Source: Dietzia aurantiaca | Lineage (GTDB): Bacteria; Actinomycetota; Actinomycetes; Mycobacteriales; Mycobacteriaceae | Assembly: GCF_021033825.1 (NCBI RefSeq) | Contig: NZ_JAIFXZ010000005.1 | Location: 141,253 to 205,252, forward strand | Direction: 5' to 3' | DNA length: 64,000 nucleotides | Made by a program: the position numbers and the translations under genes | The notes under the pieces: generated by a model | Database searches by the model: none | What the model was told of the DNA's origin: nothing | The model's input: the letters and a program-made list of their open reading frames with translations, nothing else | Shown: positions 47,901-57,061 of the stretch, one piece after another | Numbering within the stretch: position 1 is the stretch's first letter | Layout: every line of letters begins with the position of its first letter

Positions 47901-48244
47901 ACGAGCTGCTTGCTCGCCGACCCCTTGGGGCAGAGGCGGCCGCGGGAGACGGGGCTGTCGTCGTCGCCCTCGATCTGGATGACCCGCCCGTCCTTGACGT
48001 AGACGTTCTGCGCGCAGCCGACTGCACAGAACGGACACACGCTCTTGACCACCGCGTCGGCGGTGGCGGTACGCGGAGTGATCTCGAGGTGGCGTCGGGA
48101 CCGGGTGGCCGCGCCGCGCCCGAGGAGGTCGCCGCCGGTGAGCTGGCGCCAGACGGGCCAGTTCTGCGGGGCGCCCCGCCGCGCCAGCGTCGGCCGGGAC
48201 GGACGCCCCGGCTGGGGCTGGGAGTGGGGCTCTTGCGGCGACAC
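44933..48244 (-). CDS. fdhA: Selenocysteine-containing formate dehydrogenase alpha subunit
   Basis: About 1103 aa read through an in-frame UGA at 47618-47620 (Sec at about residue 209). The frame is open on both sides and the flanking protein is 'ENQARI-Sec-HSSTVPGLGTSFGRGGATN', the standard formate dehydrogenase active site. The N terminus has a [4Fe-4S] site ('CPFCAVGCAQ' ... 'RGRLCPKGSAS'). Molybdopterin domains and the C-terminal MopB-binding domain ('DPANDLLPQNLDPNVSIPAT') follow. No Tat signal is evident. GTG 48244 is chosen because GGAGG at 48250-48254 precedes it; GTG 48250 is the alternative. A ~35-residue Gly/Ala/Thr-rich insert lies before 'RDDTLQDPRCVFQILKRHFS'. Confidence 0.93.
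47589..47620 (-). promoter_or_regulatory. SECIS element for UGA recoding in formate dehydrogenase
   Basis: Immediately after the UGA (47620-47618) come 12 nt, then a perfect hairpin GTTCCC-GGTCT-GGGAAC (47605-47589 on the minus strand). The apical GGUCU loop is the SelB-binding type, and its distance from the UGA (18 nt) matches what I recall of the E. coli fdhF element. The hairpin lies inside the coding sequence, as in other bacterial selenoprotein genes. Confidence 0.88.
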
Positions 48245-48357
48245 TGACACCTCCGGACTTATCGACCACCGCCCATGTAACGCCAGACGCGCCGATCACC
48301 GCAACCGTTCGGCCGATCATCCACCCGCTACCGGTTCCGTTGTCGGAAATCCGCAGC

Positions 48358-49641
48358 ATGATGGAGGGGGTGGACGATCACAGACCGACTGACGGGGAAG
48401 AGATGACCGGCGGGGCGGAGATGGCCGGGTCGCCGTCCCTGGGCGAACAGGCGGCCGCCGCGGCGAAGGGCGGGCGGGCCAGCGGGGAGGAGCGCTTCGC
48501 AACCGTCGGCCTCATGGCCGATCCGGGAATGCCCAGCAGGGTGGCGGCGGCGATCGCGGACGACCTCGCCGACGACCTGACCCGCGAGCTCGGTGGCCAG
48601 TGGCGGGTGGAGTCCAGCCAGGAGACCCTCCCGCTCGGGCCGGACGGCGAGATCCGTCTCACCGAGCACGCGCCCCGGCTGCTGCAGGAACACAACTGGG
48701 ACTTTGTGCTGTACCTGACCGATCTCCCCACGCGACCGCAGGGGATCCCCCTGCTCTACGACGTCAGCGGCTCCACCGCCGCGGCGCTGGTGAGCATGCC
48801 GGTGCTCGGCGCGTTCCGGGTGCGGTCGAAGCTGCGGAAGCTCGCCCTGCGGCTGGTGAGTTCCGGTATCCACCGGGACGGGCTGGGCGCGCCCGGCACC
48901 GATGACCTCCCGCCCTCCGAACAGCGCGGCCTCGGTTCCGAGGTGCGCCTGCTCGGGGGGATGGTGCTCAACAACAGGCCCGCGCGCATGATGACGGCGC
49001 TGTCCGGCGTCGTCGTGGCCGGTGCGGGCTCCGGTGCCTTCGGCATCTTCTACGGCAGCATCGCCTCTCTCGCGGTGGAACTGCACCCGCTCCGCCTGCT
49101 CCTCATCAGCGTGTTGGGTGTTCTCACACTCATGACCTGGCTCATCCTGCGCAACGGTCTGTGGAACTCGGCCGACGACGAGATCACGCCGGGCAACCGG
49201 CGGATGGACAACGCCGCCACCGTGCTCACGGTCGGGACCGGCGTGGGCATCATGTACCTCGGACTGTTGTTGGCCATGTTCCTGCTCGCGCTGGCGGTGA
49301 TGGACGCCGACTACCTGCAGAACCAGCTCGGCCGGCCCGTGCGGCTGATGGACTACGTCCACCTCGCCTGGCTCTCCAGTTGCCTCGGCGCGTTCGCCGG
49401 CGCGCTCGGCTCGAACTTCGACAATGAGGAGTCCGTCCGCGAGGCCACCTACAGCCTGAGGTGGCATGAGCGACGCAAGATGTTCGACAACTACGCCAAG
49501 CGCGACTCCGACCGACGCGAACAGCAGGAGCAGGAGCGGATCGAGCGCGAACACGACGACGGTGACGGCGGGAGCGACGACGACGGCCGGGGCCGCGACG
49601 GCGGTCGCGACGCGGTGGAGGACGACCGGCGGAGGGGGTAG
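48358..49641 (+). CDS. Conserved actinobacterial membrane protein, function unknown
   Basis: About 427 aa. The N-terminal ~190 residues are soluble: 'RFATVGLMADPGMPSRVAAA' followed by an alpha/beta-looking segment 'HNWDFVLYLTDLPTRPQGIP'. Four or five membrane segments lie between about 220 and 350 ('ALSGVVVAGAGSGAFGIFYG', 'LLLISVLGVLTLMTWLIL', 'VGIMYLGLLLAMFLLALAVM', 'HLAWLSSCLGAFAGALGS'). The tail is charged and Arg/Asp-rich. No known family is recognised. The start is uncertain among ATGs at 48358, 48361 and 48403. It is divergent from the formate dehydrogenase operon and 10 bp upstream of the redox enzyme gene. Confidence 0.7.
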   Translation: MMEGVDDHRPTDGEEMTGGAEMAGSPSLGEQAAAAAKGGRASGEERFATVGLMADPGMPSRVAAAIADDLADDLTRELGGQWRVESSQETLPLGPDGEIRLTEHAPRLLQEHNWDFVLYLTDLPTRPQGIPLLYDVSGSTAAALVSMPVLGAFRVRSKLRKLALRLVSSGIHRDGLGAPGTDDLPPSEQRGLGSEVRLLGGMVLNNRPARMMTALSGVVVAGAGSGAFGIFYGSIASLAVELHPLRLLLISVLGVLTLMTWLILRNGLWNSADDEITPGNRRMDNAATVLTVGTGVGIMYLGLLLAMFLLALAVMDADYLQNQLGRPVRLMDYVHLAWLSSCLGAFAGALGSNFDNEESVREATYSLRWHERRKMFDNYAKRDSDRREQQEQERIEREHDDGDGGSDDDGRGRDGGRDAVEDDRRRG

Positions 49642-49651
49642 ACAAGGGGCC

Positions 49652-50638
49652 ATGACCACCATGACCGTCTCCGCCCCGACGTTGCCGACAGCCTGCGGCG
49701 AGCTGTCCGACGCCGTCGTCGCGGCGCTGTCCTCCGGCGACACCTCCGCGCTGCCGACGGTGTCCTCTGATGTCGACCCGATGGGTCGGGATCTCCAACT
49801 CGCCCTGCAGACGCTCTACGAACTGCACTACCGGGGTTTCGCCGGCGTGGACGCCGGGCTGGAGTGGGACCCGGAGCTGCTGCGGCTGCGTGCCGTGCTG
49901 GAGGCGCGCTTCCTCGCGAATCTCCGCGACAACGTCGAACCGGGTGACGATCCGGTCGCCGAGATGGACGCGTTGTCCGTGGAGACCACCTCAGGGACGG
50001 GGCCGTCCTGGTTCCTGAAGGACGAGGGCACCTGGGACCAGATGCGGGAGTACTTCGCCCACCGTTCGCTCTACCACCTCAAGGAGGGCGATCCCCACGC
50101 CTGGGCGATCCCGCGGATCCAGGGTCAGGCCAAGGCGGCATTCGTCGCCGTGGAGTTCGACGAGTACGGCGGTGGGCGCGGCGATCGCGTGCACCAGCAG
50201 CTGTGGGCGGACCTCATGACGGCCGCGGACCTGGATCCGACCTATCTCGCGTATCTCGACCGGGTGCCCGCCGAGACGCTGGCGACCGTCAATCTCATGT
50301 CGCTGCTCGGCCTGCACCGCTCGAGGCGGGGTGCGACGCTCGGGCATTTCGCGGCCATCGAGATCACCTCGTCGCCCGGGTCGGCCCGGTTCGTCGCGGG
50401 GTTGCGGCGCCTGGAGGCGCCCGAGGAGTGCGTGCACTTCTACGCCGAGCACGTCGAGGCCGACGCCGTGCACGAGCAGGTCATGCGGCATGACGTGATC
50501 GGGGACCTGCTCCGTCGGGAGCCCGAGCTGGCTCCCGACGTGGTGTTCGGGATGCGGTCACTCGCGTATCTCGACGACCTCGCGGGTGACCGGTTGGTCG
50601 CGGCGTGGCGGCGCAGGGAATCGTCGCTGCTGGCCTGA
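49652..50638 (+). CDS. Iron-containing redox enzyme family protein (haem-oxygenase-like diiron fold)
   Basis: 328 aa. The all-helical haem-oxygenase-like scaffold carries candidate iron ligands: 'WDQMREYFAHRSLYHLKEGD', 'AAFVAVEFDEYGGGRGDRVH' and 'HFYAEHVEADAVHEQVMRHD'. This E/H/D spacing is seen in the iron-containing redox enzyme (HDO) family, whose characterised members oxidise fatty acids or amino-acid derivatives. The substrate is unknown. AAGGGG precedes the ATG at 49652; ATG 49661 is an alternative with better spacing. It probably forms an operon with the membrane protein upstream. Confidence 0.82.
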   Translation: MTTMTVSAPTLPTACGELSDAVVAALSSGDTSALPTVSSDVDPMGRDLQLALQTLYELHYRGFAGVDAGLEWDPELLRLRAVLEARFLANLRDNVEPGDDPVAEMDALSVETTSGTGPSWFLKDEGTWDQMREYFAHRSLYHLKEGDPHAWAIPRIQGQAKAAFVAVEFDEYGGGRGDRVHQQLWADLMTAADLDPTYLAYLDRVPAETLATVNLMSLLGLHRSRRGATLGHFAAIEITSSPGSARFVAGLRRLEAPEECVHFYAEHVEADAVHEQVMRHDVIGDLLRREPELAPDVVFGMRSLAYLDDLAGDRLVAAWRRRESSLLA

Positions 50639-50738
50639 GCCAGGCTGGACGCGAGCCGCCGCCTGACCGCGGCCCGTGAAAACGCGACCGCCGACCGGCC
50701 GTGGCCCGACCGATCCCTGACCGCCGCCTGACCAACGC

Positions 50739-50954
50739 TCAGTCGTCGTCCGTGGGCCGGACCTTCTTGCGGTGACTGGTGTCGCACAGCGGGTAGTTCC
50801 GGCTGCGTCGGCACGCGCAGACCGCCACCATGAAGCGGTCCGAGCTCACGCATTCGCCGTCCGGGGTGACGATCTCCACGGGGCCCTCCACGAGGACGGG
50901 CCCCCCCGGCACCACGCGGACGACCCGGGGCTCGCGGTCAGAGGCGGTGGGCAC
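50739..50954 (-). CDS. CDGSH iron-sulfur domain protein
   Basis: 71 aa. The motif 'CACRRSRNYPLCDTSH' is the C-x-C-x2-S-x3-P-x-C-D-x-x-H signature that holds a [2Fe-2S] cluster with 3 Cys and 1 His ligand. It is preceded by a short beta-rich segment ('GGPVLVEGPVEIVTPDGECV'), as in bacterial single-CDGSH proteins. The GTG at 50954 overlaps the end of the methyltransferase gene by 17 bp. It probably has an electron-transfer or redox-sensing role, next to an iron redox enzyme on the opposite strand. Confidence 0.85.
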   Translation of the reverse strand: MPTASDREPRVVRVVPGGPVLVEGPVEIVTPDGECVSSDRFMVAVCACRRSRNYPLCDTSHRKKVRPTDDD

Positions 50955-51612
50955 GGATCACCACCAGCTCCTCCGTCCGTCGTCCGGGCTCGAGCAGGCC
51001 GGACGCCTCGAGCTCGTCGGCCCGCGCGGTCATCACCGGGCCGAAGTCGATCATCTGGCGGGCCGCGGTGTGGGCGATGAATCCCGAGTCGGTGAGCATC
51101 TGCACGGTCTGCCGGGGCGCGGAGAACTCCGACTGGACGAGCATCAGGGCGCCCCCGGGGGCGATCAGCCGCGGCGCGAGGGCGCAGAGTTCGTCGAGCA
51201 CCACCCGGCCGTCGGCGCCGGCGTCCCACGCGCGGTCGGGTCCGGTCCCGGCCGGCGGCAGCGTCGACGGCACGTAGGGCGGGTTGGTCACCACGAGGTC
51301 GAAAGGCCCGTGCTGCGCCGCGTCCTGCAGCGTGCCGAGCCGGACCTCGACGGGGAGCCCGCTGGCCGCCGCGTTGCCGGAGGCGCACTCCACGGCGGCG
51401 GGACACAGGTCAAAAGCGAGGACCTCCCGGGCCCCCAGCCTGGCGGCCTCGAGTGCGAGTACCCCGCTGCCGGTGCAGATGTCGAGGACACGCCGCCCCT
51501 CGGCCAGTCCGCTGGCCTCGAGCACGCCGCTCAGCAGCCAGGAGTCCTCCTGCGGCGCATAGACACCGTCGTTCACCTGCAGGGGAATGGTGCTGCGTAA
51601 TGGTGCGGCCAT
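50938..51612 (-). CDS. HemK/PrmC-related N5-glutamine methyltransferase
   Basis: 224 aa class I SAM-dependent methyltransferase. Motif I is 'RRVLDICTGSGVLALEAARL', the acidic residue follows in 'VLAFDLCPAAVE', and the substrate loop 'DLVVTNPPYVPST' is the NPPY signature of enzymes that methylate glutamine (or adenine) amides. It resembles the short HemK2/Mtq2-like type without the N-terminal PrmC domain, so release-factor or another protein glutamine is the likely target. ATG 51612 is chosen because GGAGG lies 4 bp before it; the upstream TTG frame extension is unsupported. Confidence 0.86.
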   Translation of the reverse strand: MAAPLRSTIPLQVNDGVYAPQEDSWLLSGVLEASGLAEGRRVLDICTGSGVLALEAARLGAREVLAFDLCPAAVECASGNAAASGLPVEVRLGTLQDAAQHGPFDLVVTNPPYVPSTLPPAGTGPDRAWDAGADGRVVLDELCALAPRLIAPGGALMLVQSEFSAPRQTVQMLTDSGFIAHTAARQMIDFGPVMTARADELEASGLLEPGRRTEELVVIRAHRL

Positions 51613-51717
51613 CTCGCCTCCGGTCGGATCGCGGGTGAGGCCACGAGTCAATCCCGACCCCCGCGGTGCCGCAACCGGACGGCACGGGCCCGCGCACGCG
51701 CCGACGGGTCTCGGCGC

Positions 51718-52260
51718 CTACTGCCAGTACAGCCCGCCGGGCACGTCGCCGCCGCCGGTGAGGGCGCAGGTGAGGATGGTGCCCTCGGGCCCGGCCACCG
51801 CGATGCCCTCCTGCGAGCACGGGCCGCCGGGCTTCGCCTGCCCGATGCCTGCCTCGGCTCCGTCCGCGGGCTGCCACAGCGGCCCGGCGAGGGGGTCCTC
51901 GGTGCAGAACAGCGGCGAGCCGTCCTCGGCCTGGGCGACCTCGCCCACCATGTGGCAGGGCCCGCCGGTGCTCACGACGTTGGCGGGCAGCTCGGGCGCG
52001 GGGGCCGGGGCGGGCGCGGGGGTCGTGGTGGTGGCCGGCGCCGAGACGGGATCGGCCGTCGCCGCAGGGGTCGAGGTGGTGGGGGAGGACGACGACGACA
52101 CCGTCGTCGTCGACCCCGTCGGCGAGGTGTCCGGGTCATCCACAGGGTCGGCGGAGCAGGCGGCGAGCGCGAGCCCGGCCGCCACCGCGAGTGCGATGAC
52201 GGCCGGGACACGGCGACGTCCCGTGGTGGTGGGCTGGCGGTTCGTCGCGATGTGGTTCAT
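51718..52260 (-). CDS. Putative secreted lipoprotein
   Basis: 180 aa. The signal peptide after 'RRR' reads 'VPAVIALAVAAGLALAACSA' and ends in a lipobox (LAAC). A long Thr/Ser/Pro/Ala linker follows (about 40-90, 'TTTVSSSSSPTTSTPAATAD'), then a small domain with four cysteines ('GGPCHMVG', 'PLFCTEDP', 'GGPCSQEGI', 'ILTCALTGG') in two similar halves, probably two disulfides. No known family; a surface-anchored small domain is inferred. Confidence 0.78.
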   Translation of the reverse strand: MNHIATNRQPTTTGRRRVPAVIALAVAAGLALAACSADPVDDPDTSPTGSTTTVSSSSSPTTSTPAATADPVSAPATTTTPAPAPAPAPELPANVVSTGGPCHMVGEVAQAEDGSPLFCTEDPLAGPLWQPADGAEAGIGQAKPGGPCSQEGIAVAGPEGTILTCALTGGGDVPGGLYWQ

Positions 52261-52282
52261 GTGTTCCGATTTCTCTCGCGGG

Positions 52283-53371
52283 TCAGGCCCCGATGATGAA
52301 GGCCTCGAGCTCGGCGCGGGCCTTGTCGTCCGGCATCTGCTCCGGCGGCGACTTCATCAGGTAGGCCGAGGCGGGCAGGATCGGCCCGCCGATGCCGCGG
52401 TCCTTGGCGATCTTGGCCGCGCGGACGGCGTCGATGATGATGCCGGCCGAGTTGGGGGAGTCCCACACCTCGAGCTTGTACTCGAGGTTGAGCGGAGCGT
52501 CACCGAAGGCGCGTCCCTCGAGACGAACGTACGCCCACTTGCGGTCGTCCAGCCACTCGACGTGGTCTGACGGGCCGATGTGCACGTTGCGGTCGTGGAT
52601 CTTGCCCTTGAGGGATCCCTCGAGGTTGGAGGTCACGGCCTGGGTCTTGGAGACCTTCTTGGACTCGAGACGCTCGCGCTCGAGCATGTTCTTGAAGTCC
52701 ATGTTGCCGCCGACGTTGAGCTGGTAGGTGCGGTCCAGCGCGACGCCGCGGTCCTCGAACAGCTTCGCCATCACGCGATGGGTGATGGTGGCGCCGACCT
52801 GCGACTTGATGTCGTCACCGACGATCGGGACGCCCGCGGCGCGGAACTTCTCGGCCCACTCGGGGTCCGAGGCGATGAACACGGGCAGGGCGTTGACGAA
52901 GGCGACATCGGCGTCGATGCAGCACTGCGCGTAGAACTTGTCGGCCTCCTCGGACCCCACGGGCAGGTAGGACACCACCACGTCGACGCGGGCGTCCTTG
53001 AGCGCCTGCACCACGTCGACTGCCTCGGCGGGGGACTCCTCGATGGTCTCGCGGTAGTACTTGCCCAGGCCGTCGAGGGTCGGGCCGCGCTGGACGGACA
53101 CGCCGGTGGGCGGCACGTCGCAGAGCTTCATGGTGTTGTTCTCGGAGGCGAGGATGGCCTCCGCGAGGTCCATGCCGACCTTCTTGCCGTCCACGTCGAA
53201 CGCGGCGACGAACTCGACGTCGTTGACGTGGTAGTCGCCGAACTTGACGTGCATGAGGCCGGGGACGGTCGAGTCGACCGCCGCGTCCTTGTAGTACTCC
53301 ACGCCCTGCACGAGCGAGGACGCGCAGTTGCCGACGCCGACGATCGCGACGCGCACCTTCTGGTCGGTCAT
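52283..53371 (-). CDS. ino1: Inositol-3-phosphate synthase
   Basis: 362 aa, the short actinobacterial form. It converts glucose-6-phosphate to inositol-3-phosphate with NAD for phosphatidylinositol, PIMs and mycothiol. The NAD-binding motif is '[20 protein letters not shown]', and conserved catalytic blocks include '[19 protein letters not shown]', '[20 protein letters not shown]', '[13 protein letters not shown]' and '[20 protein letters not shown]'. AAGGAG lies 7 bp before the ATG. The ATG overlaps the stop of the PadR gene, the same pair as Rv0047c-ino1 in M. tuberculosis. Confidence 0.96.
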   Translation of the reverse strand: MTDQKVRVAIVGVGNCASSLVQGVEYYKDAAVDSTVPGLMHVKFGDYHVNDVEFVAAFDVDGKKVGMDLAEAILASENNTMKLCDVPPTGVSVQRGPTLDGLGKYYRETIEESPAEAVDVVQALKDARVDVVVSYLPVGSEEADKFYAQCCIDADVAFVNALPVFIASDPEWAEKFRAAGVPIVGDDIKSQVGATITHRVMAKLFEDRGVALDRTYQLNVGGNMDFKNMLERERLESKKVSKTQAVTSNLEGSLKGKIHDRNVHIGPSDHVEWLDDRKWAYVRLEGRAFGDAPLNLEYKLEVWDSPNSAGIIIDAVRAAKIAKDRGIGGPILPASAYLMKSPPEQMPDDKARAELEAFIIGA

Positions 53372-53919
53372 TGGGGTTCTCCTTGTGATGGGTTCTCTGT
53401 CTGGATGAGTTCGTTGATCCACCGCAGCTCGCGTTCGCTGGTCTCGAGTCCGAGCAGGGTGAGCTGCCGGGCGTAGCGCAGTTCGGTGGGGCCGGTGCGT
53501 GCGGCGGCGTCGCGCTGGCCCTCGCGGCGTTCCTCCAACACCCGGCGCCGGCCCTCGAGCAGGCGCACCCGGGCGGGTCCGGGCGTGCGGTCGAAGAAGG
53601 CCAGGTGCACCCCGAAGCCGTCGTCGGTGAACGACGCCGTGCCGGGCTCGTCGAGTAGCGCTGCCAGCGAGTCCTTGCCCCGCGTGGTGATGCGGTACGT
53701 CTTGCGCCCGCGCCGCGCGGTGGCGGGTGGGCGGGTGACCGTGGCGGCCGAGGCGTCCTCGACGATGTCGCCCTGCTGCTGGAGGCGGCGCAGGGTCGGA
53801 TACAACGAACCGAAGGAGACGGTGCGGACCGTGCCGAGCATCTCGGACAGTCGCTTGCGCAGCTCGTAGCCGTGCATCGGCCGCTCGTCGAGCAGGCCCA
53901 GAATGGCGAGTTCGAGCAC
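53368..53919 (-). CDS. PadR-family transcriptional regulator upstream of ino1
   Basis: 183 aa. The winged helix covers about residues 1-75: '[20 protein letters not shown]', '[20 protein letters not shown]' and '[20 protein letters not shown]'. The C-terminal helical dimerisation domain follows (Vir_act_alpha_C type, subfamily 1). The GTG start has a perfect AAGGAGGAG site. It is cotranscribed with ino1 through a 4-bp overlap, so it probably regulates its own operon and inositol supply. A perfect palindrome lies upstream at 53992. Confidence 0.9.
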   Translation of the reverse strand: MLELAILGLLDERPMHGYELRKRLSEMLGTVRTVSFGSLYPTLRRLQQQGDIVEDASAATVTRPPATARRGRKTYRITTRGKDSLAALLDEPGTASFTDDGFGVHLAFFDRTPGPARVRLLEGRRRVLEERREGQRDAAARTGPTELRYARQLTLLGLETSERELRWINELIQTENPSQGEPQ

Positions 53920-53991
53920 GCGTCTCCTCCTTTCGTGTTCTCGCCTGCGGGTGTCCGCCTGCGACGACGGTCGATGCTACACCCTCTGATG

Positions 53992-54004
53992 TATCGGACC
54001 GATA
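53992..54004. promoter_or_regulatory. Perfect palindrome, candidate PadR operator
   Basis: TATCGG-A-CCGATA is a perfect 6-1-6 inverted repeat in the 188-bp divergent region between padR-ino1 and DUF5318. It lies about 73 bp upstream of the PadR GTG. Together with flanking ATG/ATA bases it has the AT-ended symmetry seen in PadR sites. Assignment to PadR is by position only. Confidence 0.5.
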
Positions 54005-54107
54005 TAGCCCGCGGCGGCATCGCCTCGACGTGTCGGATGACCGGGGCGGGGCGGGGCGTTCGGCCGGTCCGTGCCGGGCCCGGGCCCGGGGTCGTAGGCT
54101 GACCTCG

Positions 54108-54596
54108 TGGACCAGGCCGACTTCCGCGACCCGCGACCCGGCCCCGTGCCGGGGACGGAGGATCCCGCCGGCCGTGCGGCGCTCCGGCGTCGACGGGTGG
54201 TGGACTTCGCGCTGCGCCGACGGGGCGTGCTGGCCGAACTGCAGGCGGGCGGGCTGTCGCTGCGCGAGGTGTGCGACGCGGACGTGTACCTCCAGCGGGC
54301 GGCCGGATTCCACGGCGAGACCACCGAGACCGTCTGTCCGGTGTGCCGCAAGGAGAACCTCACGGAGGTGTCGTGGGTGTTCGGCGACGACCTCGGCTCC
54401 TCCTCGGGATCGGCCCGCAGCGACGAGGAGATCGAGCAACTGGCCCTGACCCACGACCAGTTCACCGTCCACGTGGTGGAGGTGTGCCGTAGTTGCTCGT
54501 GGAATCACCTGGTGCTCTCGTACGAGGTGGGCCTGCCGGAGGGTACGGGGAGGCGGACCCGCCGGGCAGCCCGGGAGTTGCGCCGCCGCCCCTGAG
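54108..54596 (+). CDS. DUF5318 family protein
   Basis: About 162 aa from a GTG at 54108 ('VDQADFRDP'). The protein has a basic helix region ('[20 protein letters not shown]') and two Cys pairs, '[12 protein letters not shown]' and '[13 protein letters not shown]', that could form a zinc ribbon. The family is conserved beside ponA in mycobacteria (Rv0049 position) and is uncharacterised. Synteny supports it as a real gene. It precedes the penicillin-binding protein by 163 bp. Confidence 0.85.
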
Positions 54597-54759
54597 TCCC
54601 GATTCGACGAGTCGCCGCGTGACAGCTTTCGTCGACCCCTCGGGAATGTCCTGTGACGTGCGACGGTTCTTCGATGAGCCGTTTGTCGTACACAATGGAG
54701 GCCAGAGCACCGCCACCGGGGGTCGCCCGGACGGGTCGGACCTGCTCGCAGGAGGATAG

Positions 54760-57039
54760 ATGATGTCGCGAAGTGATCAGAAGGACCGCAGCGCTGACGG
54801 GGATCACGACGATTCCGCGCGGCGCGGCTGGGCCCGTCGTCACCCTGTCTGGACGACTCTGATCCTCCTCGTCGTCGTCGTCCTGGTCATCCCGGCGGTG
54901 ATCGTGGGGGTGGCCTACTCCCGCACCGACGTGCCGCGCCCCGGCAGCGTCGCCACCAATCAGATCTCCGAGATCTACGAGAGCGACGGCACCACGCTCA
55001 TCGGCCGCATCGTGCCGCCGGAGGGCAATCGCACGCTAGTCAACATCGACATGATCCCCGTGCATGTGCGCAACGCGGTGATCGCCGCCGAGGACCGCAG
55101 TTTCTACACCAACGAGGGCTACGACCCCACCGGCATCGGCCGCGCGGTGATCGGGCAGGTCACCGGCGAGTCCACCGCGGGCGGTGGCTCCACCATCACC
55201 CAGCAGTACGTCAAGAACACGATGGTCGGCGACGAGGTCACCTACGAGCGCAAGGCCAAAGAGATCATCATCGCGGCCAAGATGACGCAGGAGTGGTCCA
55301 AGGACCAGATCCTCGAGGCCTACCTCAACACCATCTACTTCGGCCGCGGCGCCTACGGCATCGCCGCCGCCTCCAACGCCTACTTCAACAAGCCCGTCGA
55401 GAACCTCACAGTCGAGGAGGGAGCCCTGCTGGCCGGCGTCATCCAGTCGCCGTCCGCGCTGGACCCGCTCAACAACGCCGCCGCCTCGGAGGGGCGCTGG
55501 AACTACGTCATGGACGGCATGCGCGACATGGGCGCCATCGACGCGCAGCAGCGCGCGGGCGCCGTGTTCCCGCAGGTCGTGCAGGATCCGCAGACCATCG
55601 AGCAGAACGTCGGCGACCCGAGCAACGGCCCGATCCGTCGGCAGGTCCTGGCCGAGCTGGCGATGGCCGGTATCGACGAGCAGATGCTCAACACCCGCGG
55701 TCTGAAGATCGTCACCACGATCGATCGCCAGACGCAGGAGTCCGTCCTCGACGGCGTCCGCAACAACATGCAGGGCGAGAACTCGGACACCCGCACCGCC
55801 GTGGTCTCGGTCAACCCCCGCACCGGCGGCGTGATCGGTTACTACGGCGGCGACGAGGCCGAGGGCTGGGACTACGCCAATGCCCCGCTCCAGACCGGCT
55901 CGGTCTTCAAGATCTTCGGCGTGGCCGCCGCCCTCGAGCAGGGCATCGGTCTGGGGACCACGGTGTCCTCGGCGCCCGTCACCACCGGCAACGTCACCGT
56001 CACCAACGTGGGCGGCCAGTCCTGTGGCTCGTGCTCGGTGGCGCAGGCCCTCAAGATGTCGCTCAACACCTCGTTCATCCGCCTCCAGCGGATGCTCGAC
56101 AACGGCGCCAACGACACCCGCGAGATCGCGCACCGCGCCGGTGTCGCCAAACAGATCCCCGGCCTGGAGTGGGAGACGCTGACCGAGCAGGGCAGCGACC
56201 CGTACGACGGCATCATCCTGGGCCAGTACCCGATCCGCGTCCGCGACATGGCCAACGCGTTGGCCACCTTCGCCGACGAGGGCGTCTACCGGCCGGCCCA
56301 CTTCATCGAGCGGGTCGAGACCGCCGAGGGCGAGGTCTTGCTCGACAACACCTCACCGGAGGGCGAGGAGGTCATCGACGCCGACGTGGCCAACAACCTG
56401 ACCTCCGCGATGGGGCCGATCGCCGCCTACTCCAACGGGCACACGCTGGCCGGCGGGCGGCCTTCGGCCGCCAAGTCCGGAACCACGCAGCTGGGGGACA
56501 CCGGCTACAACAAGGACGCCTGGTTCGTCGGTTACACCCCCTCCATCGCCACGGCGGTCTGGGTGGGTACGGACGACAACAAGCCGCTGTTCAACGCCTA
56601 CGGCGGCACCATGTACGGCTCCGGGCTGCCCGCCGACATCTGGAAGTCCGTGATGGACGGCGCGCTGTCGGGCAGCGACTGGGAGCAGTTCCCCACACCC
56701 GGCATGATCGGCGGCCAGGCGGGCGCACCCTCCTGGGAGTCCTCGGGCTCCAGCTCGGCCGGTGGCGGCGGGGCCACGGCCACGCAGACCCAGCCCGCGC
56801 CTGTCATCCCGGACGAGCCCACCCCGCAGCCACCCGCCCCCGCGGCGCCCCCGCTGACGATCCAGGTCCCGGGTCTTCCCGAGATCGTGATCCCCGGCGC
56901 CGGTGGCGGTCAGCCGGCCCCGGCGCAGCCCGGAGCCACCCCGGTTCCGGGCGGCGGCGGGGCGGACACCGGCGGTGACACCGGCGGCGGTGGCAACGCC
57001 GGCGGAGGCGGCGGTGCCGCGGGCGGCGGCGAGGCCTGA
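54760..57039 (+). CDS. Class A penicillin-binding protein (bifunctional transglycosylase/transpeptidase, PonA-like)
   Basis: 759 aa. After a cytoplasmic tail and one membrane anchor (about 33-53) comes the GT51 glycosyltransferase domain with '[20 protein letters not shown]', '[15 protein letters not shown]' and '[18 protein letters not shown]'. The transpeptidase has '[12 protein letters not shown]' (SxxK), 'SLNTSF' (SxN) and '[10 protein letters not shown]' (KSG). The C terminus is Pro/Gly-rich and low complexity. GGAGG at 54751-54755 lies 4 bp before this ATG and 7 bp before a second ATG at 54763. It polymerises and crosslinks peptidoglycan. The position corresponds to ponA1. Confidence 0.94.
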   Translation: MMSRSDQKDRSADGDHDDSARRGWARRHPVWTTLILLVVVVLVIPAVIVGVAYSRTDVPRPGSVATNQISEIYESDGTTLIGRIVPPEGNRTLVNIDMIPVHVRNAVIAAEDRSFYTNEGYDPTGIGRAVIGQVTGESTAGGGSTITQQYVKNTMVGDEVTYERKAKEIIIAAKMTQEWSKDQILEAYLNTIYFGRGAYGIAAASNAYFNKPVENLTVEEGALLAGVIQSPSALDPLNNAAASEGRWNYVMDGMRDMGAIDAQQRAGAVFPQVVQDPQTIEQNVGDPSNGPIRRQVLAELAMAGIDEQMLNTRGLKIVTTIDRQTQESVLDGVRNNMQGENSDTRTAVVSVNPRTGGVIGYYGGDEAEGWDYANAPLQTGSVFKIFGVAAALEQGIGLGTTVSSAPVTTGNVTVTNVGGQSCGSCSVAQALKMSLNTSFIRLQRMLDNGANDTREIAHRAGVAKQIPGLEWETLTEQGSDPYDGIILGQYPIRVRDMANALATFADEGVYRPAHFIERVETAEGEVLLDNTSPEGEEVIDADVANNLTSAMGPIAAYSNGHTLAGGRPSAAKSGTTQLGDTGYNKDAWFVGYTPSIATAVWVGTDDNKPLFNAYGGTMYGSGLPADIWKSVMDGALSGSDWEQFPTPGMIGGQAGAPSWESSGSSSAGGGGATATQTQPAPVIPDEPTPQPPAPAAPPLTIQVPGLPEIVIPGAGGGQPAPAQPGATPVPGGGGADTGGDTGGGGNAGGGGGAAGGGEA

Positions 57040-57061
57040 CGCCCGCGCCGTGGACTAGAGT

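Noticed and set aside
54595..54759. Riboswitch or structured leader before the penicillin-binding protein
   Set aside because: No recognisable conserved riboswitch core or strong hairpin was seen; it looks like an ordinary promoter region.
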